A stretch of DNA of 64,000 nt from Xenophilus sp003671765 (GTDB taxonomy: Bacteria; Pseudomonadota; Gammaproteobacteria; Burkholderiales; Burkholderiaceae_C). Positions within the stretch are counted from its first letter, which is position 1, and each line of letters starts with the position of its first letter. Location of the stretch: the NCBI GenBank assembly GCA_051414805.1, contig CP166702.1:1240001-1304000 (forward strand). Direction: 5' to 3'. Below are positions 1-9,058 of the stretch, one piece after another. A model generated the notes under the pieces. That model did not search any database. It had not been told where the DNA came from and saw only the letters and a list, made by a program, of their open reading frames with translations. A program made the translations under genes and the position numbers.

Positions 1-153
1 CAGCCGCAGGAACACGTCCGACATGATCGAGATGTAGCCTGCGATCTCGCTCGCCGTCTTCTTGTCCGGAAAGCTGGCGAAGATCATCCAGCCGACCAGG
101 ATCCCGATCACCATGGCGATCAGGATCCATGCGGCCATGGGAAGCTTTTTCAT
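1..153 (-). CDS. Dicarboxylate/cation symporter (DAACS family), N-terminal part
   Basis: The gene is clipped by the window start, so only the first 51 residues are visible, beginning MKKLPMAAWILIAMVIG. They form a short basic N-terminus and one hydrophobic helix (about residues 5-27). A region follows that resembles the first extracellular loop and second helix of the dicarboxylate/amino acid:cation symporter family (DctA/GltP), including a SIMSDVFLRL stretch. A good ribosome binding site, AAGGGGA, lies just upstream of the ATG at 153. Proteins of this family import C4-dicarboxylates or glutamate with protons or sodium. The substrate cannot be told from this fragment. Confidence 0.72.
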   Translation of the reverse strand, partial: MKKLPMAAWILIAMVIGILVGWMIFASFPDKKTASEIAGYISIMSDVFLRL

Positions 154-364
154 GGAAATCCCCTTGTCTGTTGTTGATGGTTTTCGAGGTCCGCGCGCCG
201 CACGGCCTGGGAAGAGGCCGTTGCTCGCGCCACCGGGAACTCACGGTGGTGAACGGGCGCGGCTCGCCGATGGTCGATGCGAGTTGCATGCCTGTGAAGG
301 GGGCCGGCCATGCCGATCCGGCCTGCGTCCATGCACACGATGCCTGATGTCGCGGGCCTCTCCC

Positions 365-370
365 TAGAAT
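365..370 (+). promoter_or_regulatory. Candidate -10 element of yeaD
   Basis: TAGAAT ends 7 bases before the ATG at 378, so transcription would start at or next to the start codon and give a leaderless or nearly leaderless mRNA. I see no clear -35 box. The same arrangement occurs before hisF, hisI and the NIF3 gene. Confidence 0.45.
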
Positions 371-377
371 CGTCGGC

Positions 378-1226
378 ATGGCGGTTCAACGCATCGAATT
401 CCACGGCCAGCCGGCGGCCGAACTTGTTCTGCCCACGGGCGATCGCGTCGTGGCGTCGCTGCATGGCGCGCAGCTGCTGTCGTGGCGCACCGCCGACGGC
501 ACCGAGCGGCTGTACCTCAGCCCGCAGGCGATCTTCGACGGCCAGGCCGCGATCCGCGGCGGCGTGCCGGTGTGCTTTCCGCAGTTCAACCAGCGCGGCC
601 CGCTCCCCAAGCACGGGTTCGTGCGCAACCTGCCTTGGCGGATCGCGCCGGAGGCTGGCGATGGTGCGACGCTGGTGCTCACGCTGTCCGACGACGAGAG
701 CACCCGGCGCCTCTGGCCGGTGCAGTTCGAGGCCCGCCTGCAGGTGGTGCTGGCGCCGGGCCGGCTGCGCGTCGCGCTGGTGGCGCGCAACACCGGCGAC
801 GCGCCCTGGTCCTTCACCGCCGCGCTGCACACCTACCTGCACGTGGACGACGCGACCGAAGTGCGGCTCGAAGGCCTGCAGGGCCGCCCGCGCTGGGACG
901 CGGTGCGCGACGAACGCTTCGTCGAGAGCGCGCCGGCGCTGCGCTTCGGCGAGGAATTCGACAGCGTGTTCACCGCCGCGCCGGGCGCCGGGCTGACCCT
1001 GGTGCAGCCCGCGGGCCGTCTCGCACTGACGCAGAGCGACAGCTGCACCGAGACGGTGGTGTGGAACCCCGGCCCGGCGCTGAGCCAGCGGCTGGCCGAC
1101 ATGCCGGACGACGGCTGGCGCCACATGCTCTGCGTGGAGGCGGCGAGCATCGACGCACCGGTCTCGCTGGCGCCGGGCGACCGATGGGAAGGCTGGCAGG
1201 AACTGCAGGTGCTGCCCACGGCCTGA
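378..1226 (+). CDS. yeaD: D-hexose-6-phosphate mutarotase (YeaD-type aldose 1-epimerase)
   Basis: The 282-residue product fits the aldose 1-epimerase-like family that interconverts alpha and beta anomers of hexose 6-phosphates in the cytoplasm. Visible hallmarks are GGVPVCFPQF (61-70), KHGFVRN (78-84), a conserved His in AALHTYL (His150) and a C-terminal CVEAA glutamate (Glu253). The His/Glu pair is the expected acid-base couple. Length matches the family (about 280-300). There is no Shine-Dalgarno sequence, and a -10-like TAGAAT sits 7 bases before the ATG. It lies 27 bp upstream of hisF on the same strand but probably has its own promoter. Confidence 0.9.
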   Translation: MAVQRIEFHGQPAAELVLPTGDRVVASLHGAQLLSWRTADGTERLYLSPQAIFDGQAAIRGGVPVCFPQFNQRGPLPKHGFVRNLPWRIAPEAGDGATLVLTLSDDESTRRLWPVQFEARLQVVLAPGRLRVALVARNTGDAPWSFTAALHTYLHVDDATEVRLEGLQGRPRWDAVRDERFVESAPALRFGEEFDSVFTAAPGAGLTLVQPAGRLALTQSDSCTETVVWNPGPALSQRLADMPDDGWRHMLCVEAASIDAPVSLAPGDRWEGWQELQVLPTA

Positions 1227-1238
1227 ACGCGTGCTTCC

Positions 1239-1244
1239 TACAAT
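1239..1244 (+). promoter_or_regulatory. Candidate -10 element of hisF
   Basis: TACAAT ends 9 bases before the hisF ATG at 1254, which implies a very short or absent 5' leader. No convincing -35 box is visible. Confidence 0.45.
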
Positions 1245-1253
1245 CGCGCTCCC

Positions 1254-2033
1254 ATGCTGGCCAAACGCATCATTCCCTGCCTCGACGTCACCGGCGGCCG
1301 TGTCGTCAAGGGCGTCAACTTCGTCGAACTGCGCGATGCCGGCGACCCGGTCGAGATCGCCGCGCGCTACAACGCCCAGGGCGCCGACGAGCTCACTTTC
1401 CTCGACATCACCGCCACCAGCGACGACCGCGACCTGATCCTGCCGATCATCGAGTCGGTCGCCTCGCAGGTCTTCATCCCGCTCACCGTGGGCGGCGGCG
1501 TGCGCACCGTCGACGACGTGCGGCGCCTGCTCAACGCCGGCGCCGACAAGACCAGCTTCAACTCGGCCGCCATCGCCAACCCGCAGGTGATCTCGGACGC
1601 CTCGGCCAAGTACGGCGCCCAGTGCATCGTGGTGGCCATCGATGCCAAGCGCCGCAGTCCCGAAGAGGCCGCCGCACGCGGGCCGGGCTGGGACGTCTAC
1701 AGCCACGGGGGTCGCAAGAACACCGGCCTGGACGCGGTGCAGTGGGCCGTCGAGATGGCGCGCCGCGGTGCCGGCGAGATCTTGCTCACCAGCATGGACC
1801 GCGACGGGACGAAGAGCGGCTTCGACCTGGAACTCACGCGCGCCGTCAGCGATGCGGTGACGGTGCCGGTGATCGCTTCGGGCGGCGTGGGCAAGCTCGA
1901 CGACCTGGCCGACGGCGTGCAGCAGGGCGGCGCCGACGCGGTGCTGGCCGCGAGCATCTTCCACTACGGCGAGCACACGGTGGGCGAAGCCAAGGCCTGC
2001 ATGGCCGGGCGCGGCATTCCCGTGCGCCTGTGA
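1254..2033 (+). CDS. hisF: Imidazole glycerol phosphate synthase, cyclase subunit
   Basis: HisF is the cyclase half of IGP synthase. With ammonia from HisH it turns PRFAR into imidazole glycerol phosphate and AICAR, joining histidine to purine synthesis. The 259-residue protein is a (beta-alpha)8 barrel of standard length and starts MLAKRIIPCLDV. The two catalytic aspartates are in place (Asp11 and Asp130 in VVAIDAKR), as are the phosphate-binding glycines VGGGVR (79-84) and SGGVG near the C-terminus. hisI and hisE follow on the same strand, while hisH and hisA lie outside the window. Confidence 0.98.
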   Translation: MLAKRIIPCLDVTGGRVVKGVNFVELRDAGDPVEIAARYNAQGADELTFLDITATSDDRDLILPIIESVASQVFIPLTVGGGVRTVDDVRRLLNAGADKTSFNSAAIANPQVISDASAKYGAQCIVVAIDAKRRSPEEAAARGPGWDVYSHGGRKNTGLDAVQWAVEMARRGAGEILLTSMDRDGTKSGFDLELTRAVSDAVTVPVIASGGVGKLDDLADGVQQGGADAVLAASIFHYGEHTVGEAKACMAGRGIPVRL

Positions 2034-2092
2034 GCAACGCACGATTTTCCGAGCCGAATCGGGCCGAAGCGTCCGCCCTGTCTGGGCATTCA

Positions 2093-2109
2093 GCTATTGA
2101 TTCGATAGC
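2093..2109. repeat. 17-bp palindromic repeat, copy 1
   Basis: GCTATTGATTCGATAGC lies between hisF and hisI. It is a clean member of the GCTAT-N7-ATAGC family found ten times in this window, flanked by CA on the left and AAG on the right. Confidence 0.8.
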
Positions 2110-2155
2110 AAGTCCGGCCATGCCCGGGCGCACCGGGCGGGGTTGACTCTTCGCT

Positions 2156-2161
2156 GACAAT
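2156..2161 (+). promoter_or_regulatory. Candidate -10 element of hisI
   Basis: GACAAT (in TGACAAT) ends 7 bases before the ATG at 2169. If it is the real -10, the upstream ATG at 2160 lies inside the promoter and cannot be used. HisI would then be translated from 2169 on a leaderless mRNA. Confidence 0.45.
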
Positions 2162-2168
2162 GGCGTCC

Positions 2169-2558
2169 ATGGATTGGCTCGACGAAGTGAAGTGGGACGA
2201 CAGCGGCCTCGTGCCGGTGATCGCCCAGGAGCGCGGCAGCAAGGACGTGCTCATGTTCGCCTGGATGAACCGCGAGGCGCTCGCGAAGACGGCCGAACTG
2301 GGTCGCGCCGTGTACTTCAGCCGCTCGCGCGGCAAGCTGTGGTTCAAGGGCGAGGAATCGGGCCATGTGCAGACGGTGCACGGCATCCGGCTCGACTGCG
2401 ACAACGACGTGGTGCTGCTCGAAGTCACGCAGCTCGGGCACGAGCCGGGCATCGCCTGCCACACCGGCCGTCACAGCTGCTTCTTCCAGAAATACCAGGA
2501 TGGCGCCTGGCACAGCGTCGAACCGGTCTTGAAGGACCCGGAATCCATCTACAAATAG
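2169..2558 (+). CDS. hisI: Phosphoribosyl-AMP cyclohydrolase
   Basis: HisI opens the purine ring of PR-AMP in the third step of histidine synthesis. From the ATG at 2169 the protein has 129 residues (MDWLDEVKWDD...). An in-frame ATG at 2160 would add three residues but overlaps a -10-like GACAAT. Metal-binding elements are present: LDCDND in the middle and ACHTGRHSCFF near the C-terminus, which hold the Asp and Cys ligands of the zinc and magnesium sites. HisI and HisE are separate genes here, as is usual in betaproteobacteria, and hisE starts 7 bp downstream. Confidence 0.96.
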   Translation: MDWLDEVKWDDSGLVPVIAQERGSKDVLMFAWMNREALAKTAELGRAVYFSRSRGKLWFKGEESGHVQTVHGIRLDCDNDVVLLEVTQLGHEPGIACHTGRHSCFFQKYQDGAWHSVEPVLKDPESIYK

Positions 2559-2565
2559 GGCCCCG

Positions 2566-2946
2566 ATGAGCGCCACCCCGAGCACCACCGACATCCTCGA
2601 CCGCCTGGCCGCCGTGATCGAGTCGCGCCTCCCCGTGCGCGGCGGCGACCCCGAGGCCAGCTACGTGGCACGGCTGTTGCACAAGGGTCCCGACGCCTTC
2701 CTGAAGAAGATCGGCGAGGAGGCCACCGAGGTGGTGATGGCCGCGAAAGACGCCGACCACGGCGGCGAGCGGCAAAAAATAGTGAACGAAGTGGCCGACC
2801 TGTGGTTCCACAGCATGGTGGCGCTGGCGCATTACGGCTTGGCGCCGCGCGACGTGGCGGCCGAACTGGCGCGCCGCGAGGGCACCAGCGGCATCGAGGA
2901 AAAGGCACTGCGCAAGGCGCAGGCACGCGAAGCGGCGCAGGACTGA
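2566..2946 (+). CDS. hisE: Phosphoribosyl-ATP pyrophosphatase
   Basis: This 126-residue protein is the MazG-like, all-alpha enzyme that removes pyrophosphate from PR-ATP in the second step of histidine synthesis. The family signature is clear: FLKKIGEEATEVVMAAKD supplies the magnesium-binding glutamates, and IVNEVADLWFHSMVAL carries the second acidic motif. It starts 7 bp after hisI and is probably co-transcribed. A short AT-rich stretch encoding QKIV (2773-2782) uses codons that are rare for this GC-rich gene. Confidence 0.96.
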   Translation: MSATPSTTDILDRLAAVIESRLPVRGGDPEASYVARLLHKGPDAFLKKIGEEATEVVMAAKDADHGGERQKIVNEVADLWFHSMVALAHYGLAPRDVAAELARREGTSGIEEKALRKAQAREAAQD

Positions 2947-2985
2947 GCTGCTCCACCCACCCCAAGGACACGGAAGGACATCGCC

Positions 2986-3363
2986 ATGGCCAACGACATC
3001 GTCACCGTTCCCGACAACGACTCGCTCAAGACCATCGGCTGGGTCAGCTACATCCTGCACCTGGTCGTCGCCATCGCGGCCGTGGTGCCCGGTGCGCAGG
3101 TCTCGATCCTGCTGCTGCTGGTCGCGCTGCTGATCGACTTCGTCAAGCGCGACGACGCGGCCGGCACCTGGCAGGCCTCGCACTTCAGCTGGCGCATCCG
3201 CTCGGTGCTGTGGGCCGGCGTGCTGTACCTGGTCACGTCCTGGCTGTGGCTGCTGCTGCTCGTGCCGGGCTGGATCGCCTGGAGCCTGATCTCGCTCTGG
3301 TTCCTCTACCGCATCGTCAAGGGCATGGTCCGCATGAACGCGAACCGCCCGATGGACGCCTGA
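2986..3363 (+). CDS. Small membrane protein, DUF4870-like
   Basis: The 125-residue protein starts LKTIGWVSYILHLV after a short polar N-terminus and has three to four hydrophobic segments (about residues 14-30, 36-50, 74-92 and 94-112). Between them is a loop HFSWRIRSVLW that is typical of DUF4870/YjgN-like small inner-membrane proteins. The function of that family is unknown. In betaproteobacteria such a gene often sits between hisE and the HIT/tat genes, so its position is conserved rather than accidental. Spacing suggests co-transcription with hisE. Confidence 0.75.
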   Translation: MANDIVTVPDNDSLKTIGWVSYILHLVVAIAAVVPGAQVSILLLLVALLIDFVKRDDAAGTWQASHFSWRIRSVLWAGVLYLVTSWLWLLLLVPGWIAWSLISLWFLYRIVKGMVRMNANRPMDA

Positions 3364-3392
3364 CACCCCGCCGAACCCTGGAGACACCCCCC

Positions 3393-3752
3393 TTGGCATC
3401 CGACCCGAACTGCATCTTCTGCAAGATCATCGAAGGCAAGATCCCCTCGAAGAAGGTGTACGAAGACGAGGAGCTCTACGGCTTCCACGACATCGCCCCC
3501 TGGGCGCCGGTGCACTTCATGCTGGTGCCCAAGCGGCACATTCCGTCGATGGCGCAGCTCACCCCCGAGGACGCCGGCCTGATGGGCCGCATCATGACGC
3601 TGGCCCCCAAGCTCGCGCTCGAGCAGGGCTGCAACCCCTACCCGGACGGCGGCTTCCGCGTGGTGGTCAACACCGGCGCCGAGGGCGGGCAGGAGGTGCA
3701 CCATCTCCACGTTCACGTCATGGGCGGTCCGCGCCCCTGGGCCCGGGGCTGA
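3393..3752 (+). CDS. HIT family nucleotide hydrolase (HinT-like)
   Basis: The 119-residue protein belongs to the histidine triad family, which hydrolyses purine nucleoside phosphoramidates and adenylated intermediates. CIFCKIIEGKIPSK at the N-terminus is the usual HinT opening, and the catalytic triad HHLHVHVMGG is near the C-terminus. No ATG fits, so translation most likely starts at the TTG at 3393, 9-10 bases after a GGAGA ribosome binding site, reading M-ASDPNC. The frame is open far upstream, but nothing there resembles the family. The position between hisE and tatA is common in this group. Confidence 0.92.
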   Translation: MASDPNCIFCKIIEGKIPSKKVYEDEELYGFHDIAPWAPVHFMLVPKRHIPSMAQLTPEDAGLMGRIMTLAPKLALEQGCNPYPDGGFRVVVNTGAEGGQEVHHLHVHVMGGPRPWARG

Positions 3753-3789
3753 TTGCAGGGCATTGGGCCCGCGCACCGCACCCCCCGAC

Positions 3790-3795
3790 TAAAAT
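3790..3795 (+). promoter_or_regulatory. Candidate -10 of the tatABC operon
   Basis: TAAAAT lies 24 bases before tatA and is followed by a strong AGGAGA ribosome binding site at about 3809-3814. The -35 region is not obvious. Confidence 0.4.
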
Positions 3796-3819
3796 CGTTC
3801 GATTCTTCAGGAGAAATCC

Positions 3820-4053
3820 ATGGGTTCCTTTTCCATCTGGCACTGGCTGATCGTGCTGCTGATCGTCGTCATGGTGTTCGGCACCAAGAAGCTCAAGAAC
3901 ATGGGCTCCGACCTGGGCGGCGCCGTCAAGGGCTTCAAGGACGGCATGAAGGACGGCCAGTCCGACGCGCCCGCCACGCCGCCCCAGCAGGTGACCGGCA
4001 ACCCGGCCGCTGACAAGTCGACCATCGACGTCGAAGCCCGTCAGAAGTCCTGA
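3820..4053 (+). CDS. tatA: Sec-independent protein translocase subunit TatA
   Basis: TatA forms the oligomeric pore-like component that moves folded twin-arginine proteins across the inner membrane. The 77-residue protein has the standard plan: a short periplasmic N-terminus, one transmembrane helix (about residues 6-22), the FG-hinge (FGTKKLKNMG) and an amphipathic helix GGAVKGFKDGMKD. A short acidic and polar tail follows. It is the first gene of tatABC and has a strong AGGAGA ribosome binding site. Confidence 0.97.
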   Translation: MGSFSIWHWLIVLLIVVMVFGTKKLKNMGSDLGGAVKGFKDGMKDGQSDAPATPPQQVTGNPAADKSTIDVEARQKS

Positions 4054-4079
4054 TCCCTCCGGCCTGAGTCCGCGCACCC

Positions 4080-4550
4080 GTGATCGACCTCGGCATTTCC
4101 AAGATGGCGCTGATCGGCGCGGTGGCGCTGATCGTCATCGGCCCCGAGAAGCTGCCGCGCGTGGCCCGAACCGTGGGCACGCTGCTGGGCAAGGCGCAGC
4201 GCTACGTCAACGACGTCAAGGCCGAGGTCAACCGCTCGATGGAGCTGGACGAGCTGCGCAAGATGAAGGACACGGTCGAGGGCGCAGCCCGCGACGTGGA
4301 ACAGAGCATCCGCAGCAACGCCCACGAGGTCGAGCAGCACCTCTCGGGCCTGGACACCGACACGGCCGCGTCCACCGTGGCCGGCATCGAGGCCGCCCCG
4401 GTCTACCCCGAATACAAGCACCCGCGCAAGAACTGGCGCCTCAAGCAGGGCGCGGTCCCCCACTGGTACAAGGCGCGCAACGGCGTGCGCACGCGCGCGC
4501 TGTCCGGCGCCGCGCGCGTCGCCCGCTACCGTCCGCACAAGTTCAACTAG
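4080..4550 (+). CDS. tatB: Sec-independent protein translocase subunit TatB
   Basis: TatB works with TatC in recognising twin-arginine signal peptides. The 156-residue protein begins at a GTG (MIDLGISKMALIGAVALIVIG). It carries the conserved GPEKLPRVARTVG motif after the transmembrane helix, then a long amphipathic, charged helix typical of TatB rather than TatA. The basic C-terminus (KARNGVRTRAL) is usual in the Comamonadaceae. It lies 26 bp after tatA. Confidence 0.96.
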   Translation: MIDLGISKMALIGAVALIVIGPEKLPRVARTVGTLLGKAQRYVNDVKAEVNRSMELDELRKMKDTVEGAARDVEQSIRSNAHEVEQHLSGLDTDTAASTVAGIEAAPVYPEYKHPRKNWRLKQGAVPHWYKARNGVRTRALSGAARVARYRPHKFN

Positions 4551-4622
4551 CGCCTGCCGCGCACCGGCTGCCGGCGATCCTCACACCCGCCCCGGACCTC
4601 GGCCCTGCGGCATTTCCCCTCG

Positions 4623-5429
4623 ATGGCTGATTCCGATCCCCCCCACAAAGAAGACGAGCTGGCCGGCACCGAGCAGCCCTTCGTCGCGCACCTCATGGAA
4701 CTGCGCGACCGGCTGCTCTACTGCATCTACGGCATGGCCATCGCCGCCGTCCTGCTCGCCATCTGGCCCGGTCCCAGCGGCCTCATCGACTGGGTGGCCG
4801 TGCCGATCCGCCACCACATGCCGCCCGACGCCAAGCTGATCGCGGTGGGCGTGTTCTCGCCCTTCTTCGTGCCGCTGAAGGTGCTGATGATGGCCTCGGT
4901 GCTGCTGGCGCTGCCCTGGCTCATGTACCAGTGCTGGATGTTCGTGGCGCCGGGCCTGTACAGCCACGAGAAGAAGTTCGCGCTGCCGCTCATCATCTTC
5001 GGCAGTTTCCTGGCCTATGCCGGCATCGCCTTCGTCCAGTTCTTCGTGCTGGACAAGATGTTCGGCTTCATCCAGAAGTTCACGCCCGAGTCGGTGGCGG
5101 CCACGCCCGACATCTCCTCGTACGTCGAGTCGATCCTCTCGCTCTACCTCGCCTTCGGCGTCGCCTTCCAGGTGCCGATCGTGGTGATGCTGCTGGTGCG
5201 CTTCGAGATGGTCACGATCGAGAAACTGCGCTCCTTCCGCGGCTACTTCATCGTGGTGGCCTTCGTCGTGGCGGCGGTGCTCACGCCGCCGGACGTGGTG
5301 TCGCAGCTGGCGCTGGCCGTGCCGATGTGCCTGCTGTACGAGGTCGGCATCATCGGCGCGCAGTATTTCGTGCGGGCCAGCAAGCGGCCCGAAGACGAGG
5401 CCGAAGGCGCGGATTCGACGCCCTCCTGA
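4623..5429 (+). CDS. tatC: Sec-independent protein translocase subunit TatC
   Basis: TatC is the six-helix membrane core that binds the twin-arginine motif. The 268-residue product has the N-terminal signature PFVAHLMELRDRLL (residues about 19-32) and six hydrophobic segments. The cytoplasmic loop after helix 4 (RFEMVTIEKLRSFRGYFIV) and the helix-5/6 hairpin FVVAAVLTPPDVVSQ are the most conserved parts of the family. Length compares with 258 in E. coli. The operon ends here at a strong terminator. Confidence 0.97.
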   Translation: MADSDPPHKEDELAGTEQPFVAHLMELRDRLLYCIYGMAIAAVLLAIWPGPSGLIDWVAVPIRHHMPPDAKLIAVGVFSPFFVPLKVLMMASVLLALPWLMYQCWMFVAPGLYSHEKKFALPLIIFGSFLAYAGIAFVQFFVLDKMFGFIQKFTPESVAATPDISSYVESILSLYLAFGVAFQVPIVVMLLVRFEMVTIEKLRSFRGYFIVVAFVVAAVLTPPDVVSQLALAVPMCLLYEVGIIGAQYFVRASKRPEDEAEGADSTPS

Positions 5430-5452
5430 GGCGCCTCTCGAAGCAAGAAAGA

Positions 5453-5475
5453 AGCCCCGCATCGCGGGGCTTTTT
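5453..5475. terminator. Terminator between tatC and the DegQ-like gene
   Basis: The perfect stem AGCCCCGC / GCGGGGCT has a 3-base loop and is followed by TTTTT. On the opposite strand a T-rich tract also follows, so it can serve both convergent genes. Confidence 0.85.
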
Positions 5476-5503
5476 CATCTTGGGCGGCGCAGCGGCCGGG
5501 GTC

Positions 5504-6670
<1,167 letters not shown>

Positions 6671-6944
6671 GGGATGAAAGGTCAGGGCAGGGCAGGGCCC
6701 CCGCGGCGCGGGGAGGGCCGGATTGTCCCTCAAGCCCCGGCCCCAGAAACCGCGCGGGCGGATCGAGATTGGACCACCGCGACGGCGCGTATTGGTGCAA
6801 ACCCTTAGCATGGGCGCTTCGGACCGACCCGGTCCCCTGCGCTCGTCCGGCGCGGCCTACCCGGCCGCGCGGCCTTTGGGGCGCACCGATCCGCACCGCG
6901 GCCCGCCGGGGCCCGTGGTTCGCGCACCCTTTCAGAACGCCCCT

Positions 6945-8288
6945 ATGACTTCGCCCACTTCCACGTCGGGCGGCGCCGACGCGCCGTCCGCCCGCACGCT
7001 CGACGCGCGCGACTACAAGACCCTTGCCCTGTCGGCCCTCGGCGGCACGCTCGAGTTCTACGACTTCGTCATCTACGTCTTCTTCGCCGCGGTGCTGGGC
7101 GGCCTGTTCTTCCCGGCCGACATGCCCGACTGGCTGCGCCAGCTGCAGACCTTCGGCATCTTCGCCGCCGGCTACCTGGCCCGGCCGGTGGGCGGCATCG
7201 TCATCGCCCACTTCGGCGACCTGCTGGGCCGCAAGCGCATGTTCACGCTGTCGATCTTCCTGATGGCGCTGCCCACGTTGGTGATCGGGCTGCTGCCGAC
7301 CTACGCCACCCTCGGCGTCGCGGCGCCGCTGCTGCTGCTGGCCATGCGGGTGCTGCAGGGCGCGGCCATCGGCGGCGAGATGCCCGGCGCCTGGGTGTTC
7401 GTGGGCGAGCACGTGCCGGCGCACCGCTACGGCTTCGGCGTGGGCACGCTGACCTCGGGCATCACCGGCGGCATCCTGCTGGGCTCGCTGGTGGCGGTGG
7501 CCATCAACACGCACTACACGCCGGCCCAGGTGGCCGACTTCGCATGGCGCATCCCCTTCATCCTGGGCGGCGTCTTTGGCCTGGTGTCGGTCTACCTGCG
7601 CCGCTTCCTGCACGAGACGCCGGTCTTCCGCGAGCTGGCCGACCGCCGCAGCGTCGCGCGCGAGCTGCCGCTCAAGACCATCGTGCGCGAGCACCGCAGC
7701 GCCAGCGTCTTCGTGGCGCTGCTGACCTGGGTGCTCTCGGCCGCCATCGTGGTGGTGGTGCTGTACACGCCGACCTACCTGCAGAAGGTGCACCACATCC
7801 CGGCGGCACTGGCGCTGGAGGCCAACGCGCTGGCCACCCTCACGCTCACCATCGGCTGCGTGATCGTCGGCTGGGCCAGCGACCGCATCGGCACGCGCGC
7901 CACCATGCTGATCGGCTGGGCGGGGCTCTTCGTTACCGCCTACCTGTTCTACCGCGGGCTGCCCGGCACGCCGCAGTCGCTGTTCTGGCACTACGGGCTG
8001 GTGGGCCTGTTCGTCGGCACCATCGCCACGGTGCCGATCGCCGGCGTGCGGGCCTTCCCGGCGCCGGTGCGCTTCTCGGGGCTGTCTTTCGCCTACAACA
8101 TGTCCTATGCCGTGTTCGGCGGGCTGACGCCCGTGATCCTCACGCTCTGGCTGCAGCACGACACGCTGGCGCCGGCGCACTACGTGGCGGCCCTGTCGGT
8201 GCTGGGCTTCCTGCTGGCCCTGTCGCCCCTGGCGGCGCGCGGCCATGCGATGCGCAGCGGCGCCACGGGGGCGACAATCCCCGCATGA
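6945..8288 (+). CDS. MFS transporter, metabolite:H+ symporter (MHS) type
   Basis: The 447-residue protein has twelve hydrophobic segments. MHS/ProP-like signatures include GGTLEFYDFVIYVFFA in helix 1, ARPVGGIVIAHFGDLLGRKRMF in loop 2-3 and a GGEMPGAWVFVGEHVP motif. Family members import organic acids, amino acids or osmolytes with protons, and the substrate here is unknown. The start is chosen at the ATG at 6945 because upstream codons are proline/arginine-rich and unlike the family. Its end overlaps the NIF3 gene by 4 bp (ATGA), although NIF3 seems to have its own promoter inside this gene. Confidence 0.9.
   Translation: MTSPTSTSGGADAPSARTLDARDYKTLALSALGGTLEFYDFVIYVFFAAVLGGLFFPADMPDWLRQLQTFGIFAAGYLARPVGGIVIAHFGDLLGRKRMFTLSIFLMALPTLVIGLLPTYATLGVAAPLLLLAMRVLQGAAIGGEMPGAWVFVGEHVPAHRYGFGVGTLTSGITGGILLGSLVAVAINTHYTPAQVADFAWRIPFILGGVFGLVSVYLRRFLHETPVFRELADRRSVARELPLKTIVREHRSASVFVALLTWVLSAAIVVVVLYTPTYLQKVHHIPAALALEANALATLTLTIGCVIVGWASDRIGTRATMLIGWAGLFVTAYLFYRGLPGTPQSLFWHYGLVGLFVGTIATVPIAGVRAFPAPVRFSGLSFAYNMSYAVFGGLTPVILTLWLQHDTLAPAHYVAALSVLGFLLALSPLAARGHAMRSGATGATIPA
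8273..8278 (+). promoter_or_regulatory. Candidate -10 element of the NIF3 gene
   Basis: GACAAT lies inside the end of the transporter gene and ends 6 bases before the ATG at 8285, matching the leaderless arrangement seen at hisF and hisI. Confidence 0.4.
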
Positions 8289-9058
8289 GCACCACGCGCC
8301 ACGAGCTGCTGCACGCCTTCGACCTGCTGCTGGCGCCCGAGCGCTTTCGCGACTACGGGCCCAACGGCCTCCAGGTCGAGGGCCGCACCACGGTGCGCAA
8401 GATCGTCTCGGGTGTGACCGCGAGCCGGGCGCTGATCGAAGCCGCGATCCGCGCCGAGGCCGACGCCATCTTCGTGCACCACGGCCTCTTCTGGCGCGGC
8501 CAGGACGGCCGGGTCACCGGCTGGATGAGGCAGCGGCTGGGCCTGCTGCTGGGCGACGACGTCAACCTCTTCGCCTACCACCTGCCGCTGGACGCCCACC
8601 CCGAGCTGGGCAACAACGCACAGCTGGGCCTGCAGCTGGGGCTGGTGGCGGAGCCGGGGGCCGAAGGACGCTTTGGCGAGCAATCGCTGGGCTTCGTCGG
8701 CGGGCGCGCGGACGGTTCGGGCTTCGCCAGCGCGGGCGCCCTCGCCGCGCATGTCGAACAGGTGCTGAAACGGCCCGTGACGCTCGTCGGTCCTGCGCAG
8801 GGTGCCATCAAAAAGATAGCGTGGTGCACGGGCGGGGCGCAAGGCTACTTCGAAGCCGCCATCGCCGCGGGGGCGGACGCCTTCCTCACGGGAGAGATCT
8901 CCGAACCCCAGGCCCACTACGCGCGCGAGATGGGCGTCGCCTTCCTCGCCTGCGGGCACCACGCGACCGAGCGCTACGGCGCCCCGGCCGTGGCCGGCCA
9001 TGTGGCGGCGCAGCTCGGGCTGGTGCACGAGTTCATCGACGTCGACAACCCGGCGTGA
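8285..9058 (+). CDS. NIF3-like dinuclear metal-centre protein
   Basis: The 257-residue product matches the NIF3/YbgI family of hexameric, two-metal proteins proposed to act as GTP cyclohydrolase-like or hydrolytic enzymes of uncertain role. Metal ligands are visible in IFVHHGLFWRG (about residues 59-69) and near the C-terminus in ACGHHATERYG. GPNGLQVEG near the N-terminus and AWCTGGAQGYF are further family marks. A copy of the 17-bp palindromic repeat lies within the coding sequence (8804-8820) and encodes IKKIA. It overlaps both neighbours by 4 bp. Confidence 0.93.
   Translation: MSTTRHELLHAFDLLLAPERFRDYGPNGLQVEGRTTVRKIVSGVTASRALIEAAIRAEADAIFVHHGLFWRGQDGRVTGWMRQRLGLLLGDDVNLFAYHLPLDAHPELGNNAQLGLQLGLVAEPGAEGRFGEQSLGFVGGRADGSGFASAGALAAHVEQVLKRPVTLVGPAQGAIKKIAWCTGGAQGYFEAAIAAGADAFLTGEISEPQAHYAREMGVAFLACGHHATERYGAPAVAGHVAAQLGLVHEFIDVDNPA
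8804..8820. repeat. 17-bp palindromic repeat, copy 2 (inside NIF3)
   Basis: GCCATCAAAAAGATAGC has one change in the left arm from the family consensus. It lies inside the NIF3 coding sequence and brings AT-rich lysine codons into a GC-rich gene. Confidence 0.6.

Noticed and set aside
2767..2783. AT-rich stretch GAGCGGCAAAAAATAGT in hisE as an eleventh palindromic repeat
   Set aside because: Only the right half resembles the family (about 10 of 17 positions). The encoded QKIVNEV is normal for HisE.
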